Source of the DNA: Clostridia bacterium
GTDB lineage: Bacteria > Bacillota > Clostridia > Oscillospirales > Acutalibacteraceae
Assembly (NCBI GenBank): GCA_017442225.1
Contig: JAFSAR010000006.1
Span: 1-64,000, forward strand
Direction of reading: 5' to 3'
DNA length: 64,000 nucleotides
The notes beneath the pieces were generated by a model. It was not told the origin of the DNA and did not search any database. It saw only the letters and a list, made by a program, of their open reading frames with translations. The position numbers and the translations under genes were made by a program. Positions 18,528-25,921 of the stretch are shown one piece after another. Position 1 is the stretch's first letter, and every line of letters starts with the position of its first letter.

Positions 18528-19361
18528 GTGTTTGGATATGTAAGGGCGTGTAGACCCGAACTTAAAATCAAAGAGTACGAAACCTACAAGGCGGTTTATT
18601 GCTCGCTTTGTAAAAACTTAGGCAAAAGCTACGGTATACTTTCGCGCTTTACTTTAAGCTACGATTTCACCTTTTTAGCGCTGCTTAATATGTCGCTACA
18701 AAACGGTTGTGATGGCTTCCACCAAAAACGCTGCGCTTTTAACCCACTTAAAAAGTGTAATTATTGCAAAAATGATGATGCTATTGATATGCCTGCCGCC
18801 GCGGCTATGATAATGCTGTATTACAAAATACTTGATAATATAGCAGACGAGCGTGGTTTTAAAAGATTGGGTTATTGGTGCTTAAAGCCAATTTTCAGTT
18901 CTGCGCATAAAAAGGCGGCTAAAAAATATCCTCAAATAGAAGATGCGGTAAGCGAGTATATATCCGCTCAAAACGCGCTTGAAGCAGTAAATTGTGACTC
19001 AATTGACAAAGCCGCCGACCCTACGGCAAAGGTGATGGAGCAGATACTCGCGCTTTGCAGTGAGGATGAAACACAAAAACGAGTGTTGAATCGCTTGGGT
19101 TACTGCCTTGGCAGATATATTTATCTGCTTGATGCTGCGGTTGACCTTGACCAAGATAAAAAGTCGGGCAGTTATAACGTGCTTAAAAATACAGATGACA
19201 AAGATATAGCGACACACATAAAGCAACAGCTTTATTTTTGTGTTAACGAAGCATCAAAAGCATTTGAACTGCTTGATATAAAAAAGTATAAGAACATACT
19301 TGGAAATATAATTTATTTAGGGTTGGAAGAAACCTTTATAAAGGAGTTAAACAAAGAATGA
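18528..19361 (+). CDS. DUF5685 family protein
   Basis: A 277-residue protein starting MFGYVRACRPELKIKEYETY, then VYCSLCKNLGKSYG, the conserved start of the DUF5685 family common in Clostridia. Cysteines occur in CSLCK, CAFNPLKKCNYCK and a later CLGRYIYLLDAAVDLDQD stretch, suggesting metal binding plus an all-helical body. Function is unknown. The GTG at 18528 is chosen because GAGGTG at 18516-18521 is well spaced and the family begins MFGYV. The stop overlaps the following J-domain gene by 4 bp, so the two are translationally coupled, hinting at a chaperone-linked role. Confidence 0.85.
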   Translation: MFGYVRACRPELKIKEYETYKAVYCSLCKNLGKSYGILSRFTLSYDFTFLALLNMSLQNGCDGFHQKRCAFNPLKKCNYCKNDDAIDMPAAAAMIMLYYKILDNIADERGFKRLGYWCLKPIFSSAHKKAAKKYPQIEDAVSEYISAQNALEAVNCDSIDKAADPTAKVMEQILALCSEDETQKRVLNRLGYCLGRYIYLLDAAVDLDQDKKSGSYNVLKNTDDKDIATHIKQQLYFCVNEASKAFELLDIKKYKNILGNIIYLGLEETFIKELNKE

Positions 19362-19981
19362 GAGATCCGTACGAGGTGTTGGGCGTTTCTAAAAACGCGA
19401 CTGACGAAGAAATTAAAAACGCCTACCGCGAGCTTGCACGCAAATATCACCCCGATAATTACACCGACAATCCGCTTTCTGATTTAGCGGGTGAAAAGAT
19501 GAAAGAGATTAACGAGGCTTATGACGCTATCGTTAATTCCCGCAGACACGGCTCGTATAAAAAATCGGGTGGTAATGCATATAACGGTTCATATAGCGGA
19601 AGTACCAACTTTCCCGAAGTGCGCTCACTTATAAATCAAGGTAGACTTGAACAGGCGCAGGAGATACTTGATGGTGTTCCGCCTCAGAGTCGTGATGCCG
19701 AGTGGTATTTTTTAAACGGTACGGTTCTTTACCGCCGCGGTTGGTTCGACCAAGCATATACAAGCTTTGCGACAGCGGTGCGTATGAATCCGCAAAACCC
19801 CGAATATCGCAACGCTATGAACAACGCGCAAAGGCAGAGCGGTCAGCAGTATAATCCCTATCGTTCCTATGGTTACGGCGGCGGTTGTGATGCGTGTGAT
19901 GTGTGTCAAGGACTATTTTGCGCCGATTGTTTGTGTGAGATGTGCGGCGGTAACCTTTGCTCGTGTTTTGGATGCAGATAA
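19358..19981 (+). CDS. J-domain protein with TPR-like region and Cys-rich tail
   Basis: A 207-residue protein. Residues 1-68 are a J domain, RDPYEVLGVSKNATDEEIKN followed by YRELARKYHPDNYTD with the HPD motif that stimulates DnaK ATPase. Residues about 75-145 contain one or two tetratricopeptide-like helical hairpins (LINQGRLEQAQEILDGVP; WYFLNGTVLYRRGWFDQAYT). The tail (about 170-207) has nine cysteines in CDACDVC, CADCLCEMC and CSCFGC arrangements, probably metal-binding. It lacks the G/F and zinc-finger organisation of true DnaJ. It is coupled to DUF5685 upstream and a membrane protein downstream. Confidence 0.88.
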   Translation: MRDPYEVLGVSKNATDEEIKNAYRELARKYHPDNYTDNPLSDLAGEKMKEINEAYDAIVNSRRHGSYKKSGGNAYNGSYSGSTNFPEVRSLINQGRLEQAQEILDGVPPQSRDAEWYFLNGTVLYRRGWFDQAYTSFATAVRMNPQNPEYRNAMNNAQRQSGQQYNPYRSYGYGGGCDACDVCQGLFCADCLCEMCGGNLCSCFGCR

Positions 19982-19982
19982 T

Positions 19983-20510
19983 ATGAAAAACACTAAAAAA
20001 ACAACCCTTTGCGGTATGGTGGCTGCTCTTTCGATTGTGATAATGCTTACGAGCTATTTTCCGTATCTGACATATGCGATTCCCGCGCTTGCAGGACTAT
20101 TTATGATGGTACCGCTAATAGAGTGTGGAGCTTTTTGGGCATTGGGCACCTATATTGCAAGTTCTGCAATAATATTCATCACGGGTGAGACCGAAGCCAA
20201 GCTTTTGTACGTGATGTTTTTGGGTTATTATCCAATTTTGAAATCACTTATCGAAAAAATAAAAAAACAATTTATCGAGTGGGTGTTAAAGCTTGTCTGC
20301 TTTAATATCGCGGCAACGGCGTTTTATTACATTTCAAGCGCGCTGTTTGCCGTATCTTTTGACGATTTCGGCGAGTGGGGCAAATACGGCGCATTGATAT
20401 TTTTAGCGCTTTGTAACGTTGTGTTTGTGATTTACGACATAGGCATATCGCGCATAGCGTCGAGGTATATGTATTCTCTGCATGATAAGGTTAGAAAGAT
20501 AATAAAATAA
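19983..20510 (+). CDS. Multi-pass membrane protein, possibly ECF S-component-like
   Basis: A 175-residue hydrophobic protein with about five membrane segments (residues about 8-26, 30-50, 52-68, 95-115, 130-150). The N-terminal TTLCGMVAALSIVIMLTSYF followed by PYLTYAIPALAGLFMMVPLI recalls the start of energy-coupling-factor S-components, but no substrate signature is evident. The ATG at 19983 is chosen because it follows the J-domain stop by one base and the longer ORF reads through the J gene. Its place in the DUF5685/J-domain operon is clear; its function is not. Confidence 0.6.
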   Translation: MKNTKKTTLCGMVAALSIVIMLTSYFPYLTYAIPALAGLFMMVPLIECGAFWALGTYIASSAIIFITGETEAKLLYVMFLGYYPILKSLIEKIKKQFIEWVLKLVCFNIAATAFYYISSALFAVSFDDFGEWGKYGALIFLALCNVVFVIYDIGISRIASRYMYSLHDKVRKIIK

Positions 20511-20524
20511 TTTTTAAAAATGTA

Positions 20525-20550
20525 GGGGAGGCGTTTCGCCTCCCGATTTT
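20525..20550 (+). terminator. Terminator hairpin, copy 1 of a 26-bp dispersed repeat
   Basis: GGGAGGCG-TTT-CGCCTCCC plus GATTTTT forms an 8-bp GC-rich stem and T-tract after the membrane-protein gene. The same 26 bp recur exactly at 23908-23933. Confidence 0.85.
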
Positions 20551-20576
20551 TCAATTTAACTATAAAAAACATGTCA

Positions 20577-20605
20577 TTGAAAGTAAAAATGATTTATGCT
20601 ATAAT
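20577..20605 (+). promoter_or_regulatory. Sigma-A promoter of the PIN-like accessory gene
   Basis: TTGAAA and TATAAT with a 17-bp spacer, about 36 bp before the ATG. The accessory gene therefore has its own promoter, isolated from the operon upstream. Confidence 0.8.
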
Positions 20606-20647
20606 AATTATAATTTATGGGCTTTAAAAACAAAAAGGGGAATTAAA

Positions 20648-22573
20648 ATGAATCTAACAAAAACTTCAATATTAGCATCTTTTGCGACAATCAAAATATT
20701 AAATGATACCAAAAAGTATAATAATCCATATCAAATTCTTTCGGAATTTATTAACTACATTATTTGTACGGAAAAAATTTATACTTTTAACTCTATAGAA
20801 ATGAAAAATTACTTAAAAAGTATTTTTGGCTTTGATATACCAGAGGCAGTGGTTAAAACTTCAACAAAAAATTTATCTTATCTTAACAGAAATGATGGAA
20901 TATATACTGTCGATAGAAATGGACTAGCCGTTGATGACTCGTTTGAAGCAACAAGAATATCTGCGGAAACAACAAATACAAATATTATTGAGTCTTTAGT
21001 TGCATACATAGAATCAAAAGAATCTGGTAGTGTAGTAGATAGAAATATTTTAACACAAGATTTTATTGCTTTTGTTGTCGATGACCAACAAAGAACGGTT
21101 GGCAAATATACAGATTTAATAAGTGAATTTATTTTGAAAAATGAAAATAATGTCAATATGCAAAATGATTTGCGAACTATACAGGAAGGAAGTATTTTAT
21201 ATATTGGTTTAAATCACAATATTAACGAAACAGGAAGTATTACTAAAAAATTAACATTATTTTTAAGTATGGAAATATTGTTTAGTTTGGTAGGGTTTAA
21301 TGGTACAATTCATCAAAGACTAGCCGAAGAATTTCTAGTGCAAGTTAAAAATGCAAATTTAAATGGACAAAAAATATTCTTAAGATATTTTTCTGAGGTT
21401 AAGGAAGAAATTGATAGTTATTTTGACAATGCAGAAATGATTGTTGATGGGAAAATGCAACCTATGGATAGGGTTGCTATGAAAGCAATAATTAATAATT
21501 GTAATGAAGTGAGTGATGTGACTGTAAAAAAATCTGATTTTTATCATTCCTTACAGTATAGATATGGCATATTGGAAGATAATAAAAACGATTATTATTC
21601 AGTAGAAAATAATATAAACAACCTTGAAAGCATAGAATATACTGATCCTCAAATACAAGCCAGTTGGAAATATATAAGTCATATTAACAAATTAAGAAAA
21701 GGACAAATATTTTCTAACAATATTGAATCAGAATATATCTTAATTACAAATACGCGTAGTGCGTTAAATGCATCAAAAGAGCAGGCCGATAAAGATAAGG
21801 TAACCAAAAACATTGAACAAACTAGTGATTATGCTTTGTCGCTAAACAAAATAACTAATATCCTATGGTATAAGTTGGGTAATGGTTTTGGGCGAAAGGA
21901 ATATCCTACAAATATTGATACTGTTTTAAGAGCAAGAATAGTTTTGGCATCTAGTATTTCGCAGAATGTAACAGAAATATATAATAAGGCTAAATCACAA
22001 CATAAGAAGGGTGAAATTAGTGATGAACAACTTGCTGCAAGAATAATTATGTTGCGGAAAAAACCGCTTCTTCCAGAAGAATTAGAAGGTGATGTTATAG
22101 AAGAAAGTATGGATTTCTCCCCAGATTATATATCTAGATTTGAACAGGAAATTAATGAAAACAAAGCTGCGCTTGAAAAGAAAGATAAGGAAATAGAACA
22201 AATTATAAACAAAAGCCAAAAAATTATTGTAGAAAAGGAAAATACAATAGCAGAAAAAGAACAGCTTATAATACAAAAAAGCCAAGAAAATGAGGCTTTG
22301 AATGTTGAGCTCAAAAAATATAAGGAAAAAGAGGATAACGAAAAGGCAAAAAAAGAAAAAAGAAAACGTATATGGAAAATAATATGGTCAATTGGATGGC
22401 GAGTTAGTTTATATTTGTTTATAGGAATGCTAGCATATAAGGCATATAAATACGACAAGGAATTGTTGGGAATGTTTTTATCAATTAGTGATGTTGTTTT
22501 ATTGTTGAAGACTGGATTAAATAAAGGTATAAAATTCAGACGCAAACATAAGGTCGTAGAAATAAACGAATAA
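20648..22573 (+). CDS. Accessory protein: winged-helix-like N-terminus, PIN-like domain, coiled coil, membrane anchor
   Basis: A 641-residue protein I cannot assign to a named family. Residues 28-90 (FINYIICTEKIYTFNSIEMK, YLKSIFGFDIPEAVVKTSTK) look like a winged-helix unit. Residues about 203-380 have the rhythm of a PIN-like nuclease: strand TLFLSMEILFSLVG, helix LAEEFLVQVK, FSEVKEEIDSYF, then ISHINKLRKGQ and YILITNTRSALNAS, the usual late PIN strand with T-N. The position of the first catalytic Asp reads S207-M-E209, so the site may be degenerate. Residues 493-572 are a Lys/Glu-rich coiled coil; 581-620 hold one or two membrane helices. Codon use is much more AT-rich than in neighbouring genes, suggesting transfer. 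A defence or stress role is speculative. Confidence 0.7.
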   Translation: MNLTKTSILASFATIKILNDTKKYNNPYQILSEFINYIICTEKIYTFNSIEMKNYLKSIFGFDIPEAVVKTSTKNLSYLNRNDGIYTVDRNGLAVDDSFEATRISAETTNTNIIESLVAYIESKESGSVVDRNILTQDFIAFVVDDQQRTVGKYTDLISEFILKNENNVNMQNDLRTIQEGSILYIGLNHNINETGSITKKLTLFLSMEILFSLVGFNGTIHQRLAEEFLVQVKNANLNGQKIFLRYFSEVKEEIDSYFDNAEMIVDGKMQPMDRVAMKAIINNCNEVSDVTVKKSDFYHSLQYRYGILEDNKNDYYSVENNINNLESIEYTDPQIQASWKYISHINKLRKGQIFSNNIESEYILITNTRSALNASKEQADKDKVTKNIEQTSDYALSLNKITNILWYKLGNGFGRKEYPTNIDTVLRARIVLASSISQNVTEIYNKAKSQHKKGEISDEQLAARIIMLRKKPLLPEELEGDVIEESMDFSPDYISRFEQEINENKAALEKKDKEIEQIINKSQKIIVEKENTIAEKEQLIIQKSQENEALNVELKKYKEKEDNEKAKKEKRKRIWKIIWSIGWRVSLYLFIGMLAYKAYKYDKELLGMFLSISDVVLLLKTGLNKGIKFRRKHKVVEINE

Positions 22574-22760
22574 TTGATGTCGTAAAACTCCACCCGTGTG
22601 GTTCGGAAGGAAAAATATATATGCAAAAGTTTCGCTAATATATAAATCCATTGTCGGAAGCAATACGAGTGACTAAGAAAGGCGATATTATTTTTGAGGC
22701 ATATTGTATGATAGGATATTTCCACCATACGCTTGATATATTTAGAAATAAAACATAAAA
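22574..22760 (+). other. Gene-free stretch with a possible gene remnant
   Basis: No promoter or confident ORF is seen here. A frame open from 22639 to a stop at 22756-22758 reads ...LSEAIRVTKKGDIIFEAYCM and on to HHTLDIFRNKT without a start codon or ribosome binding site. It looks like the C-terminal scrap of a lost gene rather than a functional one, but I do not recognise a parent. Confidence 0.25.
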
Positions 22761-22798
22761 AAATTTGAGGGTGGCTCGTACGAGCCACCCTCAAATTT
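22761..22798. terminator. Perfect 38-bp palindromic, bidirectional terminator
   Basis: A 19-bp arm, AAATTTGAGGGTGGCTCGT, is followed directly by its exact complement, with A/T ends on both sides. It separates the plus-strand accessory gene from the convergent methyltransferase. Confidence 0.85.
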
Positions 22799-22832
22799 TG
22801 CGTCACATTAAACAAAGAATAGGGAATAAGGT

Positions 22833-23603
22833 TTATTTTTTACATATACCTTTGTATATGTAATACGGTTTTGAGTAAAGATATGTGCCGCTTTTATCTG
22901 CCTCAATGAGTTCGTTAATAAACTCATCATATTCGTCTTTTGTGAGTACACCTGTGTTTTCACCTTCCACCCAGTCGGTTGATTCACCAAACAGCCAGCC
23001 GATGTTTTTGCTAAATTCATAGCCGAACATACCTTGTTTATATTCGGTTTCAATAACATTGTGAACGCATATACTACTTTCAAATAATCCGGAGTTATTA
23101 AACACACCATGTATTCTTCTGCCCATCCATCCGTCAAGGTCGTCCATCCAACCCTGTTTAGTTATGGCGTAAGAGTGAATACATTTAGTAATTAAATCTT
23201 GATTATCACCATTATAAACAACACTGTCGAAGTCAGCGTGTACACATATTACCATACCACCGGGTTTTAAGATTCTGTTTATCTCACTTATAAAGGTAGC
23301 TTTGTCACTAATGCATTCGAGAAGGTCTTTAGTCAATACTAAATCAAACGTATTGTCGGGAAAATCAAGTTTTCCTGCACAGTTCATAATTTTAAGTTCT
23401 ACAGGTGTGCTGTAGGGGATGGTAACAAAATTTCTATCGGTTACATCTACACCTATGGCTTTTGTTACTTTGCTAGGGAACTCTTTTATAATTCCGTTAA
23501 GATATCCTGCGTTTCTGCAACCTAAATCAACAATGGCAGCGTTATCGGGTAAGTCTATTAGTTCATATATTGCTTCGTTAAGTGATGATTTATTTACTTT
23601 CAT
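22833..23603 (-). CDS. Class I SAM-dependent methyltransferase under leader-peptide attenuation
   Basis: A 256-residue Rossmann methyltransferase. Motif I is IVDLGCRNAGYL (25-34), the acidic ribose ligand is in AIGVDVTD (D53), then LDFPDNTFDLVLTKDLLECI and ILKPGGMVICVH. The C-terminal half (GWMDDLDGWMGRRIHGVF; FGYEFSKNIGWLFGE) is a distinctive, probably substrate-binding extension. It is not an Erm (no N-[IL]-P-[YF] motif) and lacks the RlmA zinc finger. The ATG at 23603 follows AAGGAGA; the 17-codon longer ORF would start inside the upstream terminator. Its leader encodes an Arg-rich peptide and an attenuator, an arrangement typical of inducible antibiotic-resistance genes. The substrate is unknown. 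Confidence 0.85.
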   Translation of the reverse strand: MKVNKSSLNEAIYELIDLPDNAAIVDLGCRNAGYLNGIIKEFPSKVTKAIGVDVTDRNFVTIPYSTPVELKIMNCAGKLDFPDNTFDLVLTKDLLECISDKATFISEINRILKPGGMVICVHADFDSVVYNGDNQDLITKCIHSYAITKQGWMDDLDGWMGRRIHGVFNNSGLFESSICVHNVIETEYKQGMFGYEFSKNIGWLFGESTDWVEGENTGVLTKDEYDEFINELIEADKSGTYLYSKPYYIYKGICKK

Positions 23604-23620
23604 AATAATTCTCCTTAAAT

Positions 23621-23659
23621 AAAAAAATACTGTTGGTAGCATTTGTGCCATCAACAGTA
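23621..23659 (-). terminator. Attenuator terminator in the methyltransferase leader
   Basis: On the minus strand TACTGTTGATGGC pairs with GCTACCAACAGTA (one mismatch and one G-U) and is followed by seven T residues. It lies between the leader peptide and the methyltransferase ribosome binding site, so it would stop transcription before the gene unless disrupted. Confidence 0.85.
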
Positions 23660-23763
23660 CAATAAAAAGTTAGGTTTCTTTTCATCATTCGTTTAGGCAC
23701 AAAGCTAAATAAACCTGTACCTAAAATAAGATACAAGCTATCGTCGTCTGCGTCGAATGATGA
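23642..23763 (-). promoter_or_regulatory. Alternative leader RNA structures (anti-terminator versus sequestering stems)
   Basis: Minus-strand RNA can form a nested hairpin: outer stem TCATCATTCG (23763-23754, inside the leader-peptide codons) with CGAATGATGA (23691-23682), inner stem TTAGGTACA (23724-23716) with TGTGCCTAA (23701-23693). The inner 3' arm also contains TTTGTGCC (23703-23696), exactly complementary to GGCACAAA (23649-23642) in the 5' arm and loop of the terminator. The two pairings exclude each other, so blocking the nested hairpin would favour the anti-terminator. Confidence 0.7.
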
Positions 23764-23773
23764 TAGAAAACAT
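23738..23773 (-). CDS. Leader peptide MFSIIIRRRRR
   Basis: An 11-residue ORF, ATG at 23773 and TAG at 23738, preceded by GGAGG eight nt upstream, the best ribosome binding site in the region. It ends in five consecutive Arg codons (CGA, CGC, AGA, CGA, CGA). The Ile/Arg codons form the 5' arm of the outer leader hairpin. The stop lies 13 nt before the inner stem, so a ribosome stalled on the Arg run would prevent that stem. Arg-x-Arg motifs are known macrolide-dependent stall sites, and the run could also report charged Arg-tRNA. Confidence 0.8.
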   Translation of the reverse strand: MFSIIIRRRRR

Positions 23774-23801
23774 AATCTATTCCTCCGATGAATTTTTATG
23801 T

Positions 23802-23830
23802 ATTATAGCAAAAAAAGTAGAGAGTGTCAA
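23802..23830 (-). promoter_or_regulatory. Sigma-A promoter of the leader peptide/methyltransferase transcript
   Basis: Perfect TTGACA and TATAAT with a 17-bp spacer on the minus strand; transcription should begin about 10 nt before the leader-peptide ribosome binding site. A consensus promoter in front of an attenuator suggests control after initiation. Confidence 0.92.
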
Positions 23831-23907
23831 GAATAGGTATGGTGTTAATGATAAATCAATTTGTAAGAAAAATTTGAATATCTGGTTTTAGAGAAGATAA
23901 AGGAAAA

Positions 23908-23933
23908 GGGGAGGCGTTTCGCCTCCCGATTTT
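23908..23933 (+). terminator. Terminator hairpin, copy 2 of the 26-bp dispersed repeat
   Basis: Identical to 20525-20550 over GGGGAGGCG-TTT-CGCCTCCC-GATTTT. No plus-strand gene ends immediately before it, so it may be a mobile or recombined copy; it sits only 5 bp before the promoter at 23938. Confidence 0.75.
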
Positions 23934-23937
23934 ATTG

Positions 23938-23966
23938 TTTACATTTCGTTTGTTTTAGTGTAAAAT
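23938..23966 (+). promoter_or_regulatory. Sigma-A promoter of the flavoprotein-cmk-ispH operon
   Basis: TTTACA and TAAAAT with a 17-bp spacer, 29 bp before the ATG at 23996. Confidence 0.75.
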
Positions 23967-23995
23967 ATTATATTATCGTAAAAGTAGGTGAGGGA

Positions 23996-25252
23996 ATGAA
24001 AAAAATAGTTATAATAGGCGGTGGCGCGGCAGGTCTTATGGCAGCGTACAGCGCTGCAAAAGAGCTTTGCGGCACGGCTTACAGCATAACTATTGTCGAA
24101 AAAAATTCCCGACCTGCACGCAAGGTTATGATTACAGGTAAGGGAAGATGCAATGTTACAAATAACTGTGATATGAACGCTCTTATTGCAAACACACCCA
24201 AAAATGGTAAGTTTTTGTATTCTGCGTTTAACAATTTTAATTCGCAAGACACTATGCAGTTTTTTGAAACTCAGGGCGTACCGCTTAAAACCGAGCGCGG
24301 CAACCGTGTTTTTCCCGTGTCGGACAGGTCGGTTGACATTGTTGACGCATTGGTAAAATCTGTTCAAAAAAATTGCAATATTATAGAAGGTACGGCAGAG
24401 GCGATACTCGCGCCAAACGGCAAGGTTACTGCTGTAAAGCTTGCCGATAACCGTATACTTGATGCTGATAGTGTAATACTTGCTACAGGCGGTATGTCTT
24501 ATCCTACTACGGGCTCTACAGGAGACGGATACAAAATGGCAAAAATGCTTGGTCATATGGTGATGTCGCTTACGCCTTCGCTTGTGGGACTTGAGTGTCA
24601 CGAGGGATTTTGCACACGTCTTGCGGGCCTTTCACTTAAAAATGTAACACTTTCAGTTTTTGAAAGCGGCAAGAAAAAGCCGCTTTATAAAGAGATGGGT
24701 GAAATGCTGTTTACACACACGGGTATATCGGGTCCGCTTACATTATCGGCTTCTGCTCATATTCGACATATGGGAAAAAAAGAATACTCGGCCGAGATTG
24801 ATTTAAAACCCGCGCTTGATGAGATGCAACTTGATAAGCGTTTGCTACGTGATTTTGAAGAATCGCTAAACCGTGATTTTGCAAATTCTTTAGACAAATT
24901 ACTGCCTAAAAGCATAATTTCGGTTATAATAAATATGTCGGGCATCCCGCCGCATACAAAGGTCAATCAAATCAGCCGCGAGCAAAGGCAATCACTTATA
25001 AATGCCATAAAGCATTTTAAACTCAATGTCACGGGCTTTAGACCAATTGAGGAAGCGATAATCACAAGCGGCGGAATATCTGTCAAAGAAATTGACCCTG
25101 CTACTATGATGTCAAAGCTTGTGGACGGATTGTTTTTTGCGGGTGAGATAATCGACGTTGATGCCTACACAGGCGGATTTAATTTACAAATAGCATTTTC
25201 TACAGGCGTTCTTGCAGGTGAAAATGCCGCAAAATATGAAAGGAATTTATAA
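23996..25252 (+). CDS. HI0933-like (BaiN/YhiN-type) FAD-dependent oxidoreductase
   Basis: A 418-residue flavoprotein. The N-terminal dinucleotide-binding motif is VIIGGGAAGLMAAYSAAKEL, followed by the family signature ARKVMITGKGRCNVTNNC. ILATGGMSYPTTGSTGDGY lies in the middle and the C-terminal FAD loop reads LFFAGEIIDVDAYTGGFNLQ. Length and motifs match the HI0933/YhiN family. Its physiological substrate is generally unknown; gut Clostridia BaiN members have been proposed to act on bile-acid intermediates, but nothing here shows that. GAGGG precedes the ATG. cmk follows 3 bp later. Confidence 0.92.
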   Translation: MKKIVIIGGGAAGLMAAYSAAKELCGTAYSITIVEKNSRPARKVMITGKGRCNVTNNCDMNALIANTPKNGKFLYSAFNNFNSQDTMQFFETQGVPLKTERGNRVFPVSDRSVDIVDALVKSVQKNCNIIEGTAEAILAPNGKVTAVKLADNRILDADSVILATGGMSYPTTGSTGDGYKMAKMLGHMVMSLTPSLVGLECHEGFCTRLAGLSLKNVTLSVFESGKKKPLYKEMGEMLFTHTGISGPLTLSASAHIRHMGKKEYSAEIDLKPALDEMQLDKRLLRDFEESLNRDFANSLDKLLPKSIISVIINMSGIPPHTKVNQISREQRQSLINAIKHFKLNVTGFRPIEEAIITSGGISVKEIDPATMMSKLVDGLFFAGEIIDVDAYTGGFNLQIAFSTGVLAGENAAKYERNL

Positions 25253-25255
25253 ATT

Positions 25256-25921
25256 ATGATTTCTATTGCATTAGACGGACCTGCGGGTGCAGGCAAAAGC
25301 ACGGTGGCAAAAGGCGCCGCAAAAGAGCTTGGCTTTATTTATGTAGACACGGGTGCGCTTTACCGCACGGTTGGTCTTAAATTCTTGCGAGAGGGTTATG
25401 ACACTAACCTTGATTGCGATATTGATGCTATCCTTAAAACGATTGAGGTAGATATTAAGTTTATTAACGGCGCACAGCACGTATTTTTAAACGGTGAGGA
25501 TGTGTCAGATGAGATAAGAACGCCTGAGGCATCGATGATGGCATCAGCCGTATCGGCAAAACCGCCCGTGCGCGCATTTTTGCTTGAAATGCAACGCAAG
25601 CTTGCCCGTGAAAACAACGTGCTTATGGATGGCAGAGATATTGGCACTGTTGTCTTGCCTGACGCGACGCTTAAATTCTTTGTAACCGCGTCTGTAGAGG
25701 AACGCGCAACCCGACGCTTTAAAGAACTCGTTGACAAGGGTATGGACGTAAACTACGACGATATTTACAAGGATATCGAAACTCGCGACTACAATGACTC
25801 TCACCGTGAGATAGCGCCGCTTAAGCCTGCGGAGGATTCGATTATGTTTGATACAACGGGCAACACCTTGCAGGAGTCGATTGATACTCTTATTAAAATA
25901 ATAAAGGAAAAATTAAATTGA
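25256..25921 (+). CDS. cmk: Cytidylate kinase
   Basis: A 221-residue (d)CMP kinase: P-loop SIALDGPAGAGKSTVAKGAA, VDTGALYRTVGLKFL, the NMP-binding insert region around ISDEIRTPEASMMASAVSA (written here from VSDEIRT onward), LMDGRDIGTVVLPDA, and lid residues RATRRFKEL. It phosphorylates CMP and dCMP for nucleotide synthesis. Its stop codon overlaps the start of ispH-rpsA by 4 bp. The cmk-ispH/rpsA order is common in Clostridia. Confidence 0.95.
   Translation: MISIALDGPAGAGKSTVAKGAAKELGFIYVDTGALYRTVGLKFLREGYDTNLDCDIDAILKTIEVDIKFINGAQHVFLNGEDVSDEIRTPEASMMASAVSAKPPVRAFLLEMQRKLARENNVLMDGRDIGTVVLPDATLKFFVTASVEERATRRFKELVDKGMDVNYDDIYKDIETRDYNDSHREIAPLKPAEDSIMFDTTGNTLQESIDTLIKIIKEKLN

Noticed and set aside
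22126-22815. 229-codon minus-strand ORF
   Set aside because: Antisense to the coiled-coil and membrane part of the accessory gene; Ser/Phe-rich low-complexity composition is what the reverse of Lys/Glu-rich codons gives.
22833-23603. Methyltransferase as an Erm or RlmA resistance enzyme
   Set aside because: The N-[IL]-P-[YF] motif of Erm and the zinc finger of RlmA are both missing, so neither family name is justified despite the resistance-like leader.
23939-24601. 220-codon minus-strand ORF
   Set aside because: Antisense to the HI0933-type gene; no family resemblance and no start signals.
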